From the NCBI RefSeq assembly GCF_001424835.1, contig NZ_LMCQ01000020.1, positions 63,384-127,383 on the forward strand: a stretch of DNA of 64,000 bases. The letters are read 5' to 3'. The stretch comes from Variovorax sp. Root318D1. GTDB lineage: Bacteria; Pseudomonadota; Gammaproteobacteria; Burkholderiales; Burkholderiaceae_C. The notes under the pieces were generated by a model. It did not search any database, was not told the origin of the DNA, and saw only the letters and a program-made list of their open reading frames with translations. The position numbers and the translations under genes are program-made. This document shows, in pieces, positions 26,023 to 34,796 of this stretch. Position 1 is the first letter of the stretch; each line of letters starts with the position of its first letter.

Positions 26023-29000
26023 TCACCGCGGCGGGGCGAAGTTCAGGATGTTGTCCCCCGCCTTCGGGCCGCCACTGGCGGGCGGCTCGAACTTGTAGGC
26101 GCTCGGGTCGCGCGCGGAAGTCATTTCGTAGAGCGGATGGATCCGGGCCAGGCGCGCACCGCCGTCGCGCACCAGTGGTGCCCACGCAAAGTTGGCGGTG
26201 AACTTGTTCGAGCGCGGCAGCAGCGCGTCGAAGGGCACGGAAAGATAGATGCCCTTGTCGAAGCTGCCTTCGCCGAACTGCCTGGCCGACACGTTGGTCT
26301 TGGTCACATAGGCACCGAGCACCACGCCATTGTCGAAGCGGCGGCTGATGTCGATGGTCACCCCGCGATCGCCGGCCAGGTACTGTCCCGCGCTGACCTT
26401 GGCCAGCACGCCGTTCCAGCCGGTGTCCCAGTAGAGGGTTGCATGGCCGGTGTTGACCTTGTAGTCGCGCAGGCCGAAGTCCTGCTCGAAGTCGCGCTGC
26501 CGCACGTGGTTGAAGTCGACGCCAATGGCCATCCGGCTGCGCCACGGGCGATAGAGCCATTCCGCGCCGACGCCCGCATACATGCTCTCGAGTGCGCCGC
26601 CGTACACGCTGTAGTACTGGTTGTCCGTCAACCGGCCGACGTGGGTCAGCTGCAGCACCGGCATGGTCAGCCGCTTCGAGGTGACGTACTCGCGCTGATA
26701 GGTTCGCACGCGCGGCAGGTTGCTGGGCGCCGTGTAGGTGAACTTGTCGAAGTTGTCGACCAAGCGCAGGTTCAACGCACCGTTGACCCAGGTGCTTGGC
26801 GTGAAGCGGTATTCCGCAACCGCCTGCACGCCAATCTGGTACAGCAGGAAAGAGTTGGGTCCGCCAAGGATCTGGCCAAGGCTCGGAGTGAGGCCAAAGC
26901 TGAACTTCTGGACTTGGCGCTCCCATGGCGCCAGGACTTTGTCGACCGGCGCGGCATCCTTGGCAGCTGAAGTGCCGCCGCCGCCTTTCGCAACCTGAAG
27001 GACCGGATCGTCGGCGCCGAGCGGCGGGGGCGCGTAATCGCGCTGGCTCGTGGCGCGCGCTTCGCTTGGCGCCTGTGCCTGGTAGTGCGCCGTCACCCAT
27101 TCGTTCCGGTCGACCACCTGCGCGTGCAGCGCCAGGCCCCGTTCCGAATAGTGAAGAACGAAATTCTTGATCGAAGCCGGCGCATCGCGATGCAGCACGG
27201 CAATGATCTGCTCGACGCGCGCCGTCCGGTAGACGGTGGCGCTTTCGGTGATCCACACGTGCAGCATCGGGCCTTGCGGCGCAATGCGCTGGACGGTCCA
27301 GTCGGTGCGGCTTTCGATATCGGCGGCCGTTGCCGCCCAGCCCGGCGACGTGACGGGTGGCGTCGGCGAAAAGCGCGGCGCCGGCGCATCCGCCGTCTTG
27401 GGCATCTGCATCGTGGCAAGGTTGGTCTGCAGCGTAAGACCGACCATCACCTTGTTTCCGCGCTCGAAGCCGGCCGAGAAGGTCACACCCGGGGCGTAGC
27501 GGTACTCCAGGCCGATGTTGAAGGGCGTGCGCTGCGGCTGGCTGTTGTTGAGCGGCTCGTTCTTGTAGTCGTTGCCTTCGTATTCGAGCTTCAGCGTCAG
27601 CGGGTCCCAGGGCGTGCGCCATTGCACCCCGCCAAAGAGCGCGGCAGGTCCGCGAAAGAGCCGGCCGAAATTGGCGCCGCCCCATGTGGTCTCGCTGACT
27701 CGCGTCTTGAAACGGCTGCTCAGCGCGTTGAAGGGATTGCCGATGTTTCCGCTGCTTCCCATGTAGCCCCAGCCGATGCCGAGGCTGAAGTCCAGGTCGC
27801 CGTGGCGCTTGCTTGCCACCAGGTACTCGGATGAAAAGAGGCCGGTGCCGCCGATGTCGCGAAAGCCCAGCGCCACTTCAGGAAGGTACGCCGACTCTTT
27901 CCACAGCCGCGCCTTGAGGTCGATGCTCTTGTCCTTGTAGCCTTGGTTGCTGAGGCCGATGCCATAGATCCGGTTGCTGACGGACGTATAGCGGAAACCC
28001 GCTTCCAGCCAGTCCAGCGGCTGGAACATCACGTTCAGCCGCGTATAGGGCGAGACGTGCGTGAGTGAGGTGCGCATGTCCCCGGCCTGGCCCATGCGGG
28101 CGGTCGGCGTCTGCAGCAAGCCGGTCTCGCCCCAGTCGTTGCCGCTGGACTGCAGCGCGCGGTATTGCGGCGCCGCCTCGGGGCGCACCGAGATGGCGGT
28201 TGGCGCGAAGGTATCGGCCGGTGGCGGGGCCGTGGGAGCGGGCGGCATGTCGGTTGAAGGGGCCACTGCGATGGCTGCAGAAGCGGCAATGGGTGTTGCC
28301 GCAACAGGCGTTCCCGCGATTGCGGTGCCGCCTTGCGGCGAGGGCCCTTGCGTCGCCAGGAACTTGATCAAGCCCTCGGAAATCGCATTCAGGTCATCCA
28401 CGCCGCGCGGCGCTGCCCAGACCCATGCGCCGGGGGCCGGCTCATCGGAGGGGTGCGCGTTCCATCCGGCGACGCCGACACGGGCGATGCGGCCGTCGGG
28501 CTGAGCGACCCACGCCCAGTCGTGCTTGCCCTCGGGGTTGCAGGCCACGACGTAGTCCCATGCCGTGCGCCCCGGTTCATGGACCACCTGGCACAGCCGG
28601 CCGTCGGGCTGCACGACCGAGATCGTCTTCAGCACGGAAGGAGGCGCGACCAGTTGCTGGCCCGCCTTCAACACCGGATCTTCCTCCGGATGTGCCTCGA
28701 GCCAGCGCGGGTCGACGATGCCGAGCGCAACCCGGCCGGTCACGGGAAGGCCTTGCAGCCATTTGATCAGCTGCTGGCGCTGGCCCTGTTGTTCCCGGCG
28801 CGCGCGCCGGGTGGCCGCGTCGAGCCGCAGCAGCAACTGGTTCTTGAGAAACTGCTGTGCCAGGCGCTCCTGCGGAACGCGCCACGCCAGCCCGGGAGCC
28901 GCGGTTTCGGCCGGCTGGCGCAGCAGCCAGGCGCTCAGCCGCTCGCCGGGACGAATGTCGGCGTCGTTGGCCGGGGTCTTGTTGTCGACGGGGCTGCCGC

Positions 29001-29106
29001 CGAGGGGCTGCGCCCCGGCGGCGCAAGTCGCCGCCAGCGCGCAGGCTACCGCAGCGCGAAGAGGCCAGGGATGTCTGCCAAAGCCACGGGTAAGCAAACT
29101 GCTCAT
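26023..29106 (-). CDS. YjbG/GfcC-YjbH/GfcD fusion protein for polysaccharide export
   Basis: This 1027-residue secreted protein has a signal peptide (residues 1-33). Residues about 50-255 look like the GfcC/YjbG periplasmic domain (LAWRVPQERLAQQFL, GLPVTGRVALGIVDPRWLE, DPVLKAGQQLVAPP, WNAHPSDEPAPGAWVW, DDLNAISEGLIKFLATQ). An Ala/Pro linker spans 257-320. Residues 322-1027 are a YjbH/GfcD outer-membrane beta-barrel protein, opening with NDWGETGLLQTPTARMGQAGDM. E. coli encodes these as two proteins of roughly 245 and 700 residues. ATG 29106 overlaps the yjbF stop (ATGA), fixing the start. Domain assignment is by eye. Confidence 0.82.
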   Translation of the reverse strand: MSSLLTRGFGRHPWPLRAAVACALAATCAAGAQPLGGSPVDNKTPANDADIRPGERLSAWLLRQPAETAAPGLAWRVPQERLAQQFLKNQLLLRLDAATRRARREQQGQRQQLIKWLQGLPVTGRVALGIVDPRWLEAHPEEDPVLKAGQQLVAPPSVLKTISVVQPDGRLCQVVHEPGRTAWDYVVACNPEGKHDWAWVAQPDGRIARVGVAGWNAHPSDEPAPGAWVWAAPRGVDDLNAISEGLIKFLATQGPSPQGGTAIAGTPVAATPIAASAAIAVAPSTDMPPAPTAPPPADTFAPTAISVRPEAAPQYRALQSSGNDWGETGLLQTPTARMGQAGDMRTSLTHVSPYTRLNVMFQPLDWLEAGFRYTSVSNRIYGIGLSNQGYKDKSIDLKARLWKESAYLPEVALGFRDIGGTGLFSSEYLVASKRHGDLDFSLGIGWGYMGSSGNIGNPFNALSSRFKTRVSETTWGGANFGRLFRGPAALFGGVQWRTPWDPLTLKLEYEGNDYKNEPLNNSQPQRTPFNIGLEYRYAPGVTFSAGFERGNKVMVGLTLQTNLATMQMPKTADAPAPRFSPTPPVTSPGWAATAADIESRTDWTVQRIAPQGPMLHVWITESATVYRTARVEQIIAVLHRDAPASIKNFVLHYSERGLALHAQVVDRNEWVTAHYQAQAPSEARATSQRDYAPPPLGADDPVLQVAKGGGGTSAAKDAAPVDKVLAPWERQVQKFSFGLTPSLGQILGGPNSFLLYQIGVQAVAEYRFTPSTWVNGALNLRLVDNFDKFTYTAPSNLPRVRTYQREYVTSKRLTMPVLQLTHVGRLTDNQYYSVYGGALESMYAGVGAEWLYRPWRSRMAIGVDFNHVRQRDFEQDFGLRDYKVNTGHATLYWDTGWNGVLAKVSAGQYLAGDRGVTIDISRRFDNGVVLGAYVTKTNVSARQFGEGSFDKGIYLSVPFDALLPRSNKFTANFAWAPLVRDGGARLARIHPLYEMTSARDPSAYKFEPPASGGPKAGDNILNFAPPR

Positions 29107-29861
29107 GTACCAGCGCTCGCCGCTGCGACGGGTGCTGGGGGGGAAGGCGTCCACTGCTCGAAGCTCATACACAGGTCATTGGAAATACATTGCTCGGAAT
29201 AAACGACCCGAGGCGTGCCGCCCGCCTGCGAAACGCCAAAGCGCGCGGGAGGCAGCGAGGCGCTCGAAGGGCGCGAAACGCTGCGCTCCTCGTACCAGCG
29301 CAAGGACGCGGCAGCCGTGCCGGCCACGGCGGCTTGCTGCGGCACGGCAATGGGCGTCTGGACGATCTCGTCGCGAATGCCGAACCGGTAGCCAGGCATC
29401 ATGTCGCGCTCGCGCCCGAAGGTCTTCGGCTGCGAGGCGTTCGCGGCCTCGGCCCACGCCGGCAGCCTTGAAAAGCGCACCTCGCGCCAGTCGGTGGTGA
29501 GGCCGGTCGTTCCAACGAGGCGCCCGTCGAGCAATCTGACGACTTCGCCGGCGTTGCTGTACCACACCTCGACAGCGCCTTCAGGGCGCTGGTCGATGTA
29601 GCCGAGCACCATGTAGACCGTCTGGCCACCGACGACTACACGCAGGTAACGGTAATTCGGATTGAAAGTGGGCGCCGGTGCGGTGGCAGCACCGCTATAT
29701 ATATGGCGCGCAGTGGCCAGCATGGCCGAAGATCCGGAAGAACAACCGCCAACGCCCAAAAGAATTGCCGCCCAAAGACAGCATTCAATAAGTCGCGTGG
29801 CGAGACCAACGCGCGGAGCTTTCAGCGAATGCCCTCCGGCCAGGAGGGCCCGCACGATCAA
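29103..29861 (-). CDS. yjbF: YjbF/GfcB-family outer-membrane lipoprotein
   Basis: This 252-residue lipoprotein has an N-terminal hydrophobic stretch with lipobox GVGG-C40. The mature part resembles YjbF/GfcB (PF11102): YRYLRVVVGGQTVYMVLGYID, AEVVRLLDGRLVGTTGL-like segment and WREVRFSRLP. I choose the TTG at 29861 as start because it overlaps the yjbE stop as TTGA, matching the ATGA coupling seen to the next gene; an in-frame GTG at 29855 is an alternative. GfcB is required with GfcC and GfcD for group 4 capsule or yjb exopolysaccharide. Confidence 0.82.
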   Translation of the reverse strand: MIVRALLAGGHSLKAPRVGLATRLIECCLWAAILLGVGGCSSGSSAMLATARHIYSGAATAPAPTFNPNYRYLRVVVGGQTVYMVLGYIDQRPEGAVEVWYSNAGEVVRLLDGRLVGTTGLTTDWREVRFSRLPAWAEAANASQPKTFGRERDMMPGYRFGIRDEIVQTPIAVPQQAAVAGTAAASLRWYEERSVSRPSSASLPPARFGVSQAGGTPRVVYSEQCISNDLCMSFEQWTPSPPAPVAAASAGT

Positions 29862-30160
29862 TTCGTGCCGGTGGTGCCCGTGCCGCCAGTGCCGCTCGTG
29901 CCGCCCGTACCGCTGCCGCCGCCGCTGTTGCCGCCGTTGCCGCTCCCAATGGCAGCTGCCAGCCCGACGCTCGCGGCGATGCCGCCGGCTTGGTTGGCCG
30001 TGATGCGGCCGAATGAGGAATTGGCCGCACCGGTGGCGCTGGCCGGCTGCGGGCCCGGCGTTTGAACGGGCGGGGGGTTTTGGGGCGGGTTTTGAGCCAG
30101 CGCAGAAGAAATACCCACGGCGGCAATAAACGCTGCTGAAACCAATGGCTTAATTTTCAT
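29858..30160 (-). CDS. yjbE: YjbE/GfcA-like small secreted protein
   Basis: This 100-residue protein has a clear signal peptide (MKIKPLVSAAFIAAVGISSALAQ), a Pro-rich stretch, a middle GGIAASVGLAAAIGSG and a Gly/Ser/Thr-only tail. The same plan is seen in E. coli YjbE, which also ends in a SAVGVALAATGGG-type motif and a Thr-rich tail. Its position as first gene before yjbF and the yjbG-yjbH fusion supports the assignment. ATG 30160 is favoured by GAGG nine bases upstream; an ATG three codons earlier sits directly on that GAGG. Confidence 0.72.
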   Translation of the reverse strand: MKIKPLVSAAFIAAVGISSALAQNPPQNPPPVQTPGPQPASATGAANSSFGRITANQAGGIAASVGLAAAIGSGNGGNSGGGSGTGGTSGTGGTGTTGTN

Positions 30161-30198
30161 GGCGGACATCCTCGTATTTAGCAATTGACAATGGATCA

Positions 30199-30227
30199 AG
30201 ATTAGCAGCTGGCGAAGTGTGCCGCAA
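30199..30227 (-). promoter_or_regulatory. Candidate sigma-70 promoter of the yjbE-F-GH operon
   Basis: On the minus strand TTGCGG (30227-30222) and TAATCT (30204-30199) are separated by 17 bases, about 40 bases upstream of the yjbE start. The match is moderate. Confidence 0.35.
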
Positions 30228-30368
30228 CTAATTTAGCCTTTTTTACAACCGGCGCGCGTGCAATTCGTTGTGTCGAAATGTCTTGAAAATCCAGATTAAT
30301 TAATTGTTCTTAATTGGCCTTTGGAGGGGCGCCGCGGAGCGCATTCGCACGTGCTCCGACCGGAGCCG

Positions 30369-30398
30369 TTGAATATGCGCGCAACAGCCCGCTACAAT
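30369..30398 (+). promoter_or_regulatory. Sigma-70-like promoter of petABC
   Basis: TTGAAT (30369-30374) and TACAAT (30393-30398) are separated by 18 bases and lie 46 bases upstream of the petA start. This is the best-matching promoter pair I found in the window. Confidence 0.6.
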
Positions 30399-30443
30399 CG
30401 TCGGTTGACCCAAGCTCCAGCGAAGAAGACTTAGAGGATCCCC

Positions 30444-31058
30444 ATGAGTGACATGACCTCCGGCTCCCCCCGGATCGACACAAGCAAGCGGACGTGGTTG
30501 ATCGCATCCAGCTGTGCCGGCGTAGCGGGAGGCGTGGCCACCGCGATTCCCTTCGTGAGTACGTTCCAGCCTTCCGAGAAGGCCAAAGCCGCAGGTGCCG
30601 CGGTCGAGGTGGACATCGCCGGCCTCAAGGTCGGCGAGAAGATCACCGTCGAATGGCGCGGCAAGCCGGTGTGGATCCTCAAGCGCTCGCCCCAGCAGGT
30701 TGCCGAGTTGCCCAAGCTCGACGGCCAGCTGGCCGACCCGCTTTCCAAGCGGCATCCCGACGAATTCACCCCCACATACGCGCAGAACGAACATCGTTCG
30801 ATCAAGCCGGACGTGCTGGTGGTGGTGGGCATCTGCACCCACCTTGGCTGTTCGCCGGTCGACCGCCTGCAGGCCGGCCCGCAGCCCTCGCTGCCTGCCG
30901 ACTGGGAAGGCGGCTTCCTGTGCCCTTGCCATGGTTCCACGTTCGACCTGGCCGGCCGTGTCTTCAAGAACAAGCCCGCGCCCGACAATCTGCCTGTGCC
31001 CCCGCACATGTACCTGTCGGAAACCAAGCTCCTGATCGGCGAAGACAAGAAGGCCTGA
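30444..31058 (+). CDS. petA: Ubiquinol-cytochrome c reductase iron-sulfur (Rieske) subunit
   Basis: The Rieske protein carries the 2Fe-2S cluster of the bc1 complex and passes electrons from ubiquinol to cytochrome c1. The 204-residue protein has one N-terminal membrane helix after a KRTWLIASS segment (a lysine-arginine variant of the Tat motif; Rieske proteins are Tat substrates) and the cluster-binding boxes CTHLGCSP and CPCHGSTFD. The start ATG 30444 has GAGG upstream. It begins the petABC operon and is followed by petB after 14 bases. Confidence 0.95.
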   Translation: MSDMTSGSPRIDTSKRTWLIASSCAGVAGGVATAIPFVSTFQPSEKAKAAGAAVEVDIAGLKVGEKITVEWRGKPVWILKRSPQQVAELPKLDGQLADPLSKRHPDEFTPTYAQNEHRSIKPDVLVVVGICTHLGCSPVDRLQAGPQPSLPADWEGGFLCPCHGSTFDLAGRVFKNKPAPDNLPVPPHMYLSETKLLIGEDKKA

Positions 31059-31072
31059 GGCAGAAGAAGAAC

Positions 31073-32509
31073 ATGGCTGAATTCCACGAAATTTCCCCCA
31101 ATGCGCCCGCGGGCGAAAAGCTTCTCAACTGGGTCGACAACCGCTTCCCGCTGACCAAGCTCTGGAACGACCAGTGGGGCAAGTACTACGCGCCGAAGAA
31201 CTTCAACTTCTGGTACATCTTCGGCTCGCTCGCGATGCTGGTCCTCGTGATCCAGATCGTGACCGGCATCTTCCTCGTGATGCACTACAAGCCCGATGCG
31301 AACCAAGCGTTCGCTTCGGTCGAGTACATCATGCGCGACGTGCCCTGGGGCTGGCTCATCCGCTACATCCACTCGACCGGCGCCTCGGCGTTCTTCATCG
31401 TGGTGTACCTGCACATGTTCCGCGGCCTCATGTATGGCAGCTACCGCAAGCCTCGCGAGCTGATCTGGGTCTTCGGCTGCGCGATCTTCCTGTGCCTGAT
31501 GGCCGAGGCCTTCATGGGCTACCTGCTGCCCTGGGGCCAGATGAGCTACTGGGGCGCCCAGGTGATCGTGAACCTGTTTGCCGCCATCCCGTTCATCGGC
31601 CCTGACTTGGCCCTGCTCATTCGCGGCGACTACGTGGTGAGCGACGCAACGCTCAACCGCTTCTTCAGCTTCCACGTCATCGCCGTGCCGCTGGTGCTGC
31701 TCGGCCTCGTGGTGGCCCACCTGATCGCGCTGCACGAAGTGGGTTCCAACAACCCCGACGGCATCGAAATCAAGGCCAATCGCGGCCCCGACGGCCATCC
31801 GCTCGACGGCATTCCGTCGCACCCGTATTACACGGTGCACGACATCTTCGGCGTGGTGGTGTTCCTCACGATCTTCTCGGCCGTGATCTTCTTCGCGCCG
31901 GAAGCGGGCGGGTACTTCCTCGAGTACAACAACTTCATTCCGGCTGATTCGCTCAAGACGCCGAACCACATCGCGCCGGTCTGGTACTTCACGCCGTTCT
32001 ATTCGATGCTGCGTGCAACCACCGACGACATGGTGAACGTGTTCGCTCTGATCATCGCCCTGGCCGCGGTGTTCAATTTCGTCAAGGGCAAGTCGAGCAC
32101 GGCGCTGAAGATTGCGCTTGTCGTGGTCGCAGCCGTGGCGATCTTCCTGCTCAAGGCCTTCGACGCCAAGTTCTGGGGCGTGCTGGTGATGGGCGGCTCG
32201 GTCATCATCCTGTTCTTCCTGCCATGGCTCGACAAGAGCGAAGTCAAGTCGATCCGCTACCGCCCGACCTGGCACAAGTATGTCTACGGCGTCTTCGTGT
32301 TCCTCTTCCTGATCCTGGGCTACCTGGGCATCCAGGCGCCCGGCGTCTGGGGCAACCTGGTCATCGGTTCGTTCGTGCTGGACATCGCGCAGACCATTTC
32401 GCAGATCGGCACGCTTTTCTACTTCGGTTTCTTCCTGCTCATGCCGTGGTGGAGCAGCAAGGGCGAGTTCAAGACCGTGCCCGACCGCGTGACCTTCGCC
32501 GCCCATTGA
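31073..32509 (+). CDS. petB: Cytochrome b subunit of the bc1 complex
   Basis: Cytochrome b holds both b hemes and the quinol-oxidising and quinone-reducing sites. The 478-residue protein shows eight main helices, heme ligands in IHSTGASAFFIVVYLHMFRG and SFHVIAVPLVLLGLVVAHLIALHE, and the Qo-site motif corresponding to PEW/Y in FAPEAGGYFLEYNNFIPAD. It extends past the usual end by two more hydrophobic segments, as is common in betaproteobacteria. The start is ATG 31073, 14 bases after petA. The long antisense frame across it is a shadow. Confidence 0.95.
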   Translation: MAEFHEISPNAPAGEKLLNWVDNRFPLTKLWNDQWGKYYAPKNFNFWYIFGSLAMLVLVIQIVTGIFLVMHYKPDANQAFASVEYIMRDVPWGWLIRYIHSTGASAFFIVVYLHMFRGLMYGSYRKPRELIWVFGCAIFLCLMAEAFMGYLLPWGQMSYWGAQVIVNLFAAIPFIGPDLALLIRGDYVVSDATLNRFFSFHVIAVPLVLLGLVVAHLIALHEVGSNNPDGIEIKANRGPDGHPLDGIPSHPYYTVHDIFGVVVFLTIFSAVIFFAPEAGGYFLEYNNFIPADSLKTPNHIAPVWYFTPFYSMLRATTDDMVNVFALIIALAAVFNFVKGKSSTALKIALVVVAAVAIFLLKAFDAKFWGVLVMGGSVIILFFLPWLDKSEVKSIRYRPTWHKYVYGVFVFLFLILGYLGIQAPGVWGNLVIGSFVLDIAQTISQIGTLFYFGFFLLMPWWSSKGEFKTVPDRVTFAAH

Positions 32510-32538
32510 AAAGCCCAAGAGAGCTTGAGAGAAACACG

Positions 32539-33312
32539 ATGAAGAAAAGCATTTCTGGCTGGCTCGCGGTTGCAAGCCTGGCATTGGGCCTGACCTTTTC
32601 CGCAGCAGCATCGGCCGAATCCGGCGGCCTTGCCTGGGACAAGGCGCCCAACAAAACCACCGACGTCGCCTCGCTGCAGAACGGCGCCAAGCTGTTCGTG
32701 AACTACTGCCTGAACTGCCATTCGGCGGCCTTCATGCGCTACAACCGCCTGCAGGACATCGGCATCACCGAGCAGCAGATCAAGGACAACCTTCTGTTCG
32801 CCACCGACAAGGTTGGCGAGACCATGAAGGCCAACATCGACGCGCGCCAGGCCAAGGACTGGTTCGGCACCACGCCGCCCGACCTGACGCTGGTGGCACG
32901 TTCGCGCGCCGGCCACGGTGGCACCGGTGCCGACTACCTGTACACCTACCTGCGCACCTACTACCGCGACGACACCAAGGCCACCGGCTGGAACAACCTG
33001 GTATTCCCGGCCGTCGCCATGCCCAACCCGCTGTGGGAGCTGCAAGGCGAACGCCGTCCGGTCTACAGCAAGGTCGTGCAGCATGGCCATGAGACCGAAG
33101 TGTTCAAGGGCTGGGAGCAAGTCACCCCCGGCACCATGACGTCGCTGCAGTTCGACAGCGCGGTCGGCGACCTGGTGAGCTACCTGCAATGGATGGCTGA
33201 ACCGGCGCAGAACACGCGCATCCGCATCGGCGTGTGGGTGCTGCTGTTCTTGCTCATGTCGTTGGTTTTCGTGTGGCGACTGAACGCCTCGTACTGGAAA
33301 GACGTCAAGTAG
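32539..33312 (+). CDS. petC: Cytochrome c1
   Basis: Cytochrome c1 accepts electrons from the Rieske cluster and donates them to soluble cytochrome c. The 257-residue protein has a signal peptide (1-26), the heme-attachment motif C57-x2-C60-H61 in NYCLNCHS, a methionine axial-ligand region FPAVAMPNPLW and a single C-terminal anchor helix (about 232-250) ending in SYWKDVK. ATG 32539 is preceded by GAGAGAAA. The operon ends with an intrinsic terminator at 33355-33386. Confidence 0.95.
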   Translation: MKKSISGWLAVASLALGLTFSAAASAESGGLAWDKAPNKTTDVASLQNGAKLFVNYCLNCHSAAFMRYNRLQDIGITEQQIKDNLLFATDKVGETMKANIDARQAKDWFGTTPPDLTLVARSRAGHGGTGADYLYTYLRTYYRDDTKATGWNNLVFPAVAMPNPLWELQGERRPVYSKVVQHGHETEVFKGWEQVTPGTMTSLQFDSAVGDLVSYLQWMAEPAQNTRIRIGVWVLLFLLMSLVFVWRLNASYWKDVK

Positions 33313-33354
33313 TTCCGTCCACGCCGACCGGACGCTGTGCGCGCCCGGTCCCAC

Positions 33355-33386
33355 AGAGTGGGTTGCCAACGCGACCCACTCTTTTT
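33355..33386 (+). terminator. Intrinsic terminator after petC
   Basis: AGAGTGGGT and ACCCACTCT make a perfect 9-bp stem with a 10-base loop, followed by TTTTTGATTTTT. It separates petABC from sspA; the sspA ribosome site AGGAG lies just after it. Confidence 0.85.
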
Positions 33387-33407
33387 GATTTTTAGGAGTC
33401 TCTCGCC

Positions 33408-34019
33408 ATGATGGTCTTGTATTCAGGAACGACCTGCCCCTTTTCCCACCGCTGCCGCTTCGTGTTGTTCGAGAAGGGCATGGACTTCGAAATCCGCGAC
33501 GTCGACCTCTACAACAAGCCTGAAGACATCGGCGTGATGAACCCGTATGGACAGGTGCCGATCCTGGTCGAGCGCGACCTGATCCTGTATGAGTCGAACA
33601 TCATCAACGAGTACATCGACGAGCGCTTTCCGCATCCGCAGCTGATGCCCGGCGACCCGGTCGACCGCGCGCGCGTGCGCCTGTTCCTGCTCAATTTCGA
33701 GAAGGAACTGTTCGTGCACGTGGCCACGCTCGAGAACCGCACGGCCAAGGGCAACGAGAAGGCGCTCGAAAAGGCCCGCGCGCACATCCGTGACCGCCTG
33801 ACGCAGCTTGCCCCGGTGTTCCTCAAGAACAAGTACATGCTGGGTGATAACTTCTCGATGCTCGACGTGGCGATTGCGCCGCTGCTCTGGCGCCTCGACT
33901 ACTACGGCATCGACCTCAGCAAGAATGCGGCGCCGCTCCTGAAGTACGCAGAGCGCATCTTCTCGCGCCCGGCCTACATCGAAGCGCTCACCCCGTCCGA
34001 AAAGGTCATGCGCAAGTAA
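33408..34019 (+). CDS. sspA: Stringent starvation protein A (GST-fold regulator)
   Basis: SspA binds RNA polymerase and affects stationary-phase and acid-stress gene expression. The 203-residue protein has a thioredoxin-like N-terminal domain (MVLYSGTTCPFSHRCRFVLFEKG) and a helical GST C-terminal domain (FSMLDVAIAPLLWRLDYYGIDL). AGGAG eight to nine bases upstream supports the start; the first two codons are both ATG. sspB follows after 30 bases, the usual arrangement. Confidence 0.93.
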   Translation: MMVLYSGTTCPFSHRCRFVLFEKGMDFEIRDVDLYNKPEDIGVMNPYGQVPILVERDLILYESNIINEYIDERFPHPQLMPGDPVDRARVRLFLLNFEKELFVHVATLENRTAKGNEKALEKARAHIRDRLTQLAPVFLKNKYMLGDNFSMLDVAIAPLLWRLDYYGIDLSKNAAPLLKYAERIFSRPAYIEALTPSEKVMRK

Positions 34020-34049
34020 CTCTGCGTCCAACCGTTCTCCGCTGCTTTC

Positions 34050-34634
34050 ATGATCAACGCGCTCGAGTCGTCCTCCACCCGCCCGTACCTCATCCGGGCG
34101 CTGTACGAATGGTGCACCGACAACGGGTTCACGCCCTATGTCGCGGTGCAGGTGGACGAGACCGTCCAGGTGCCGCGCGAGTATGTGAAAAACGGCGAGA
34201 TCGTGCTGAACATCAGTTTCGATGCGACCAGTTCGCTCAAGCTCGGCAATGACTTCATCGAGTTCAAGGCCCGCTTTGCGGGCAGTGCGCGCGAAATCGT
34301 CGTGCCCGTGGGCCGGGTGATTGCCATCTACGCCCGCGAGAACGGGCAAGGCATGGCTTTTCCCGCTCCCGTTCCCGCCGGCAGCAATGCCGATGGGAGT
34401 GGCGCCGCATCACCGGCTGGCGCTGCGCCGTCGGCCCAGGGGCCAGCCCGCATGCCGCTGCGCGACGCGTCGCGCGGCACCGAGGGCGACGCCGGAAAAA
34501 TCGTGCACCTCGTGCCGGACGAAGCGGCCGATGGCGGCAATGATCACGTCGGCTTGCCGGTCGATCCAGACGACGAGCCGCCGCGCCCGCCGGCCGGAGG
34601 AGGCAGCCGTCCGTCGCTCAAGCGGGTGAAGTAG
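34050..34634 (+). CDS. sspB: ClpXP specificity-enhancing adaptor
   Basis: SspB tethers ssrA-tagged proteins to ClpXP. The 194-residue protein begins SSSTRPYLIRALYEWCTDNGFTPYVAVQVD and holds the substrate-binding IVLNISFDATSSLKLGNDFIEFKARF; the end of the folded domain is VGRVIAIYARENGQGMAF (about residue 110). The remainder is a low-complexity Ala/Pro-rich linker and then a short basic tail RPSLKRVK, comparable to the ClpX-docking tail of SspB. Confidence 0.93.
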   Translation: MINALESSSTRPYLIRALYEWCTDNGFTPYVAVQVDETVQVPREYVKNGEIVLNISFDATSSLKLGNDFIEFKARFAGSAREIVVPVGRVIAIYARENGQGMAFPAPVPAGSNADGSGAASPAGAAPSAQGPARMPLRDASRGTEGDAGKIVHLVPDEAADGGNDHVGLPVDPDDEPPRPPAGGGSRPSLKRVK

Positions 34635-34705
34635 CAGAAGAACAGCAGGACGGACCTGGGCGGGCGGCTTTCGCCGCACCGCTAAAATCCAAAAAGAAAA
34701 TTCGT

Positions 34706-34781
34706 GCCGCTTTAGCTCAGTTGGTAGAGCACCCGCCTTGTAAGCGGAAGGTCGTCAGTTCGATTCCGACAAGCGGCACCA
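34706..34781 (+). tRNA. tRNA-Thr (anticodon TGT)
   Basis: The 76-base sequence folds as a cloverleaf: acceptor GCCGCTT/AAGCGGC, D arm with AGTTGGTA loop, anticodon loop CTTGTAA with TGT at 34739-34741, T loop TTCGATT, and an encoded CCA end. It reads ACA codons. The single A-C mismatch in the T stem is also present in E. coli tRNA-Thr(UGU). TAAAAT at 34683-34688 may be its -10 box. Confidence 0.95.
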
Positions 34782-34796
34782 TCTCCCCACAGGGGA

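Noticed and set aside
24995..27685. 896-codon minus-strand frame spanning the flippase and the YjbH fusion
   Set aside because: It overlaps two well-supported genes in other frames and has Arg/Pro/Gln-rich shadow composition.
29858..30160. Gly/Ser/Thr repeat in yjbE as a possible CRISPR or tandem repeat
   Set aside because: It is low-complexity coding sequence of a secreted protein, with no spacer-repeat structure.
30431..32611. 726-codon open frame antisense to petA and petB
   Set aside because: Long antisense frames are expected in high-GC DNA. The translation is charged low-complexity sequence with no domain, and the forward genes are certain.
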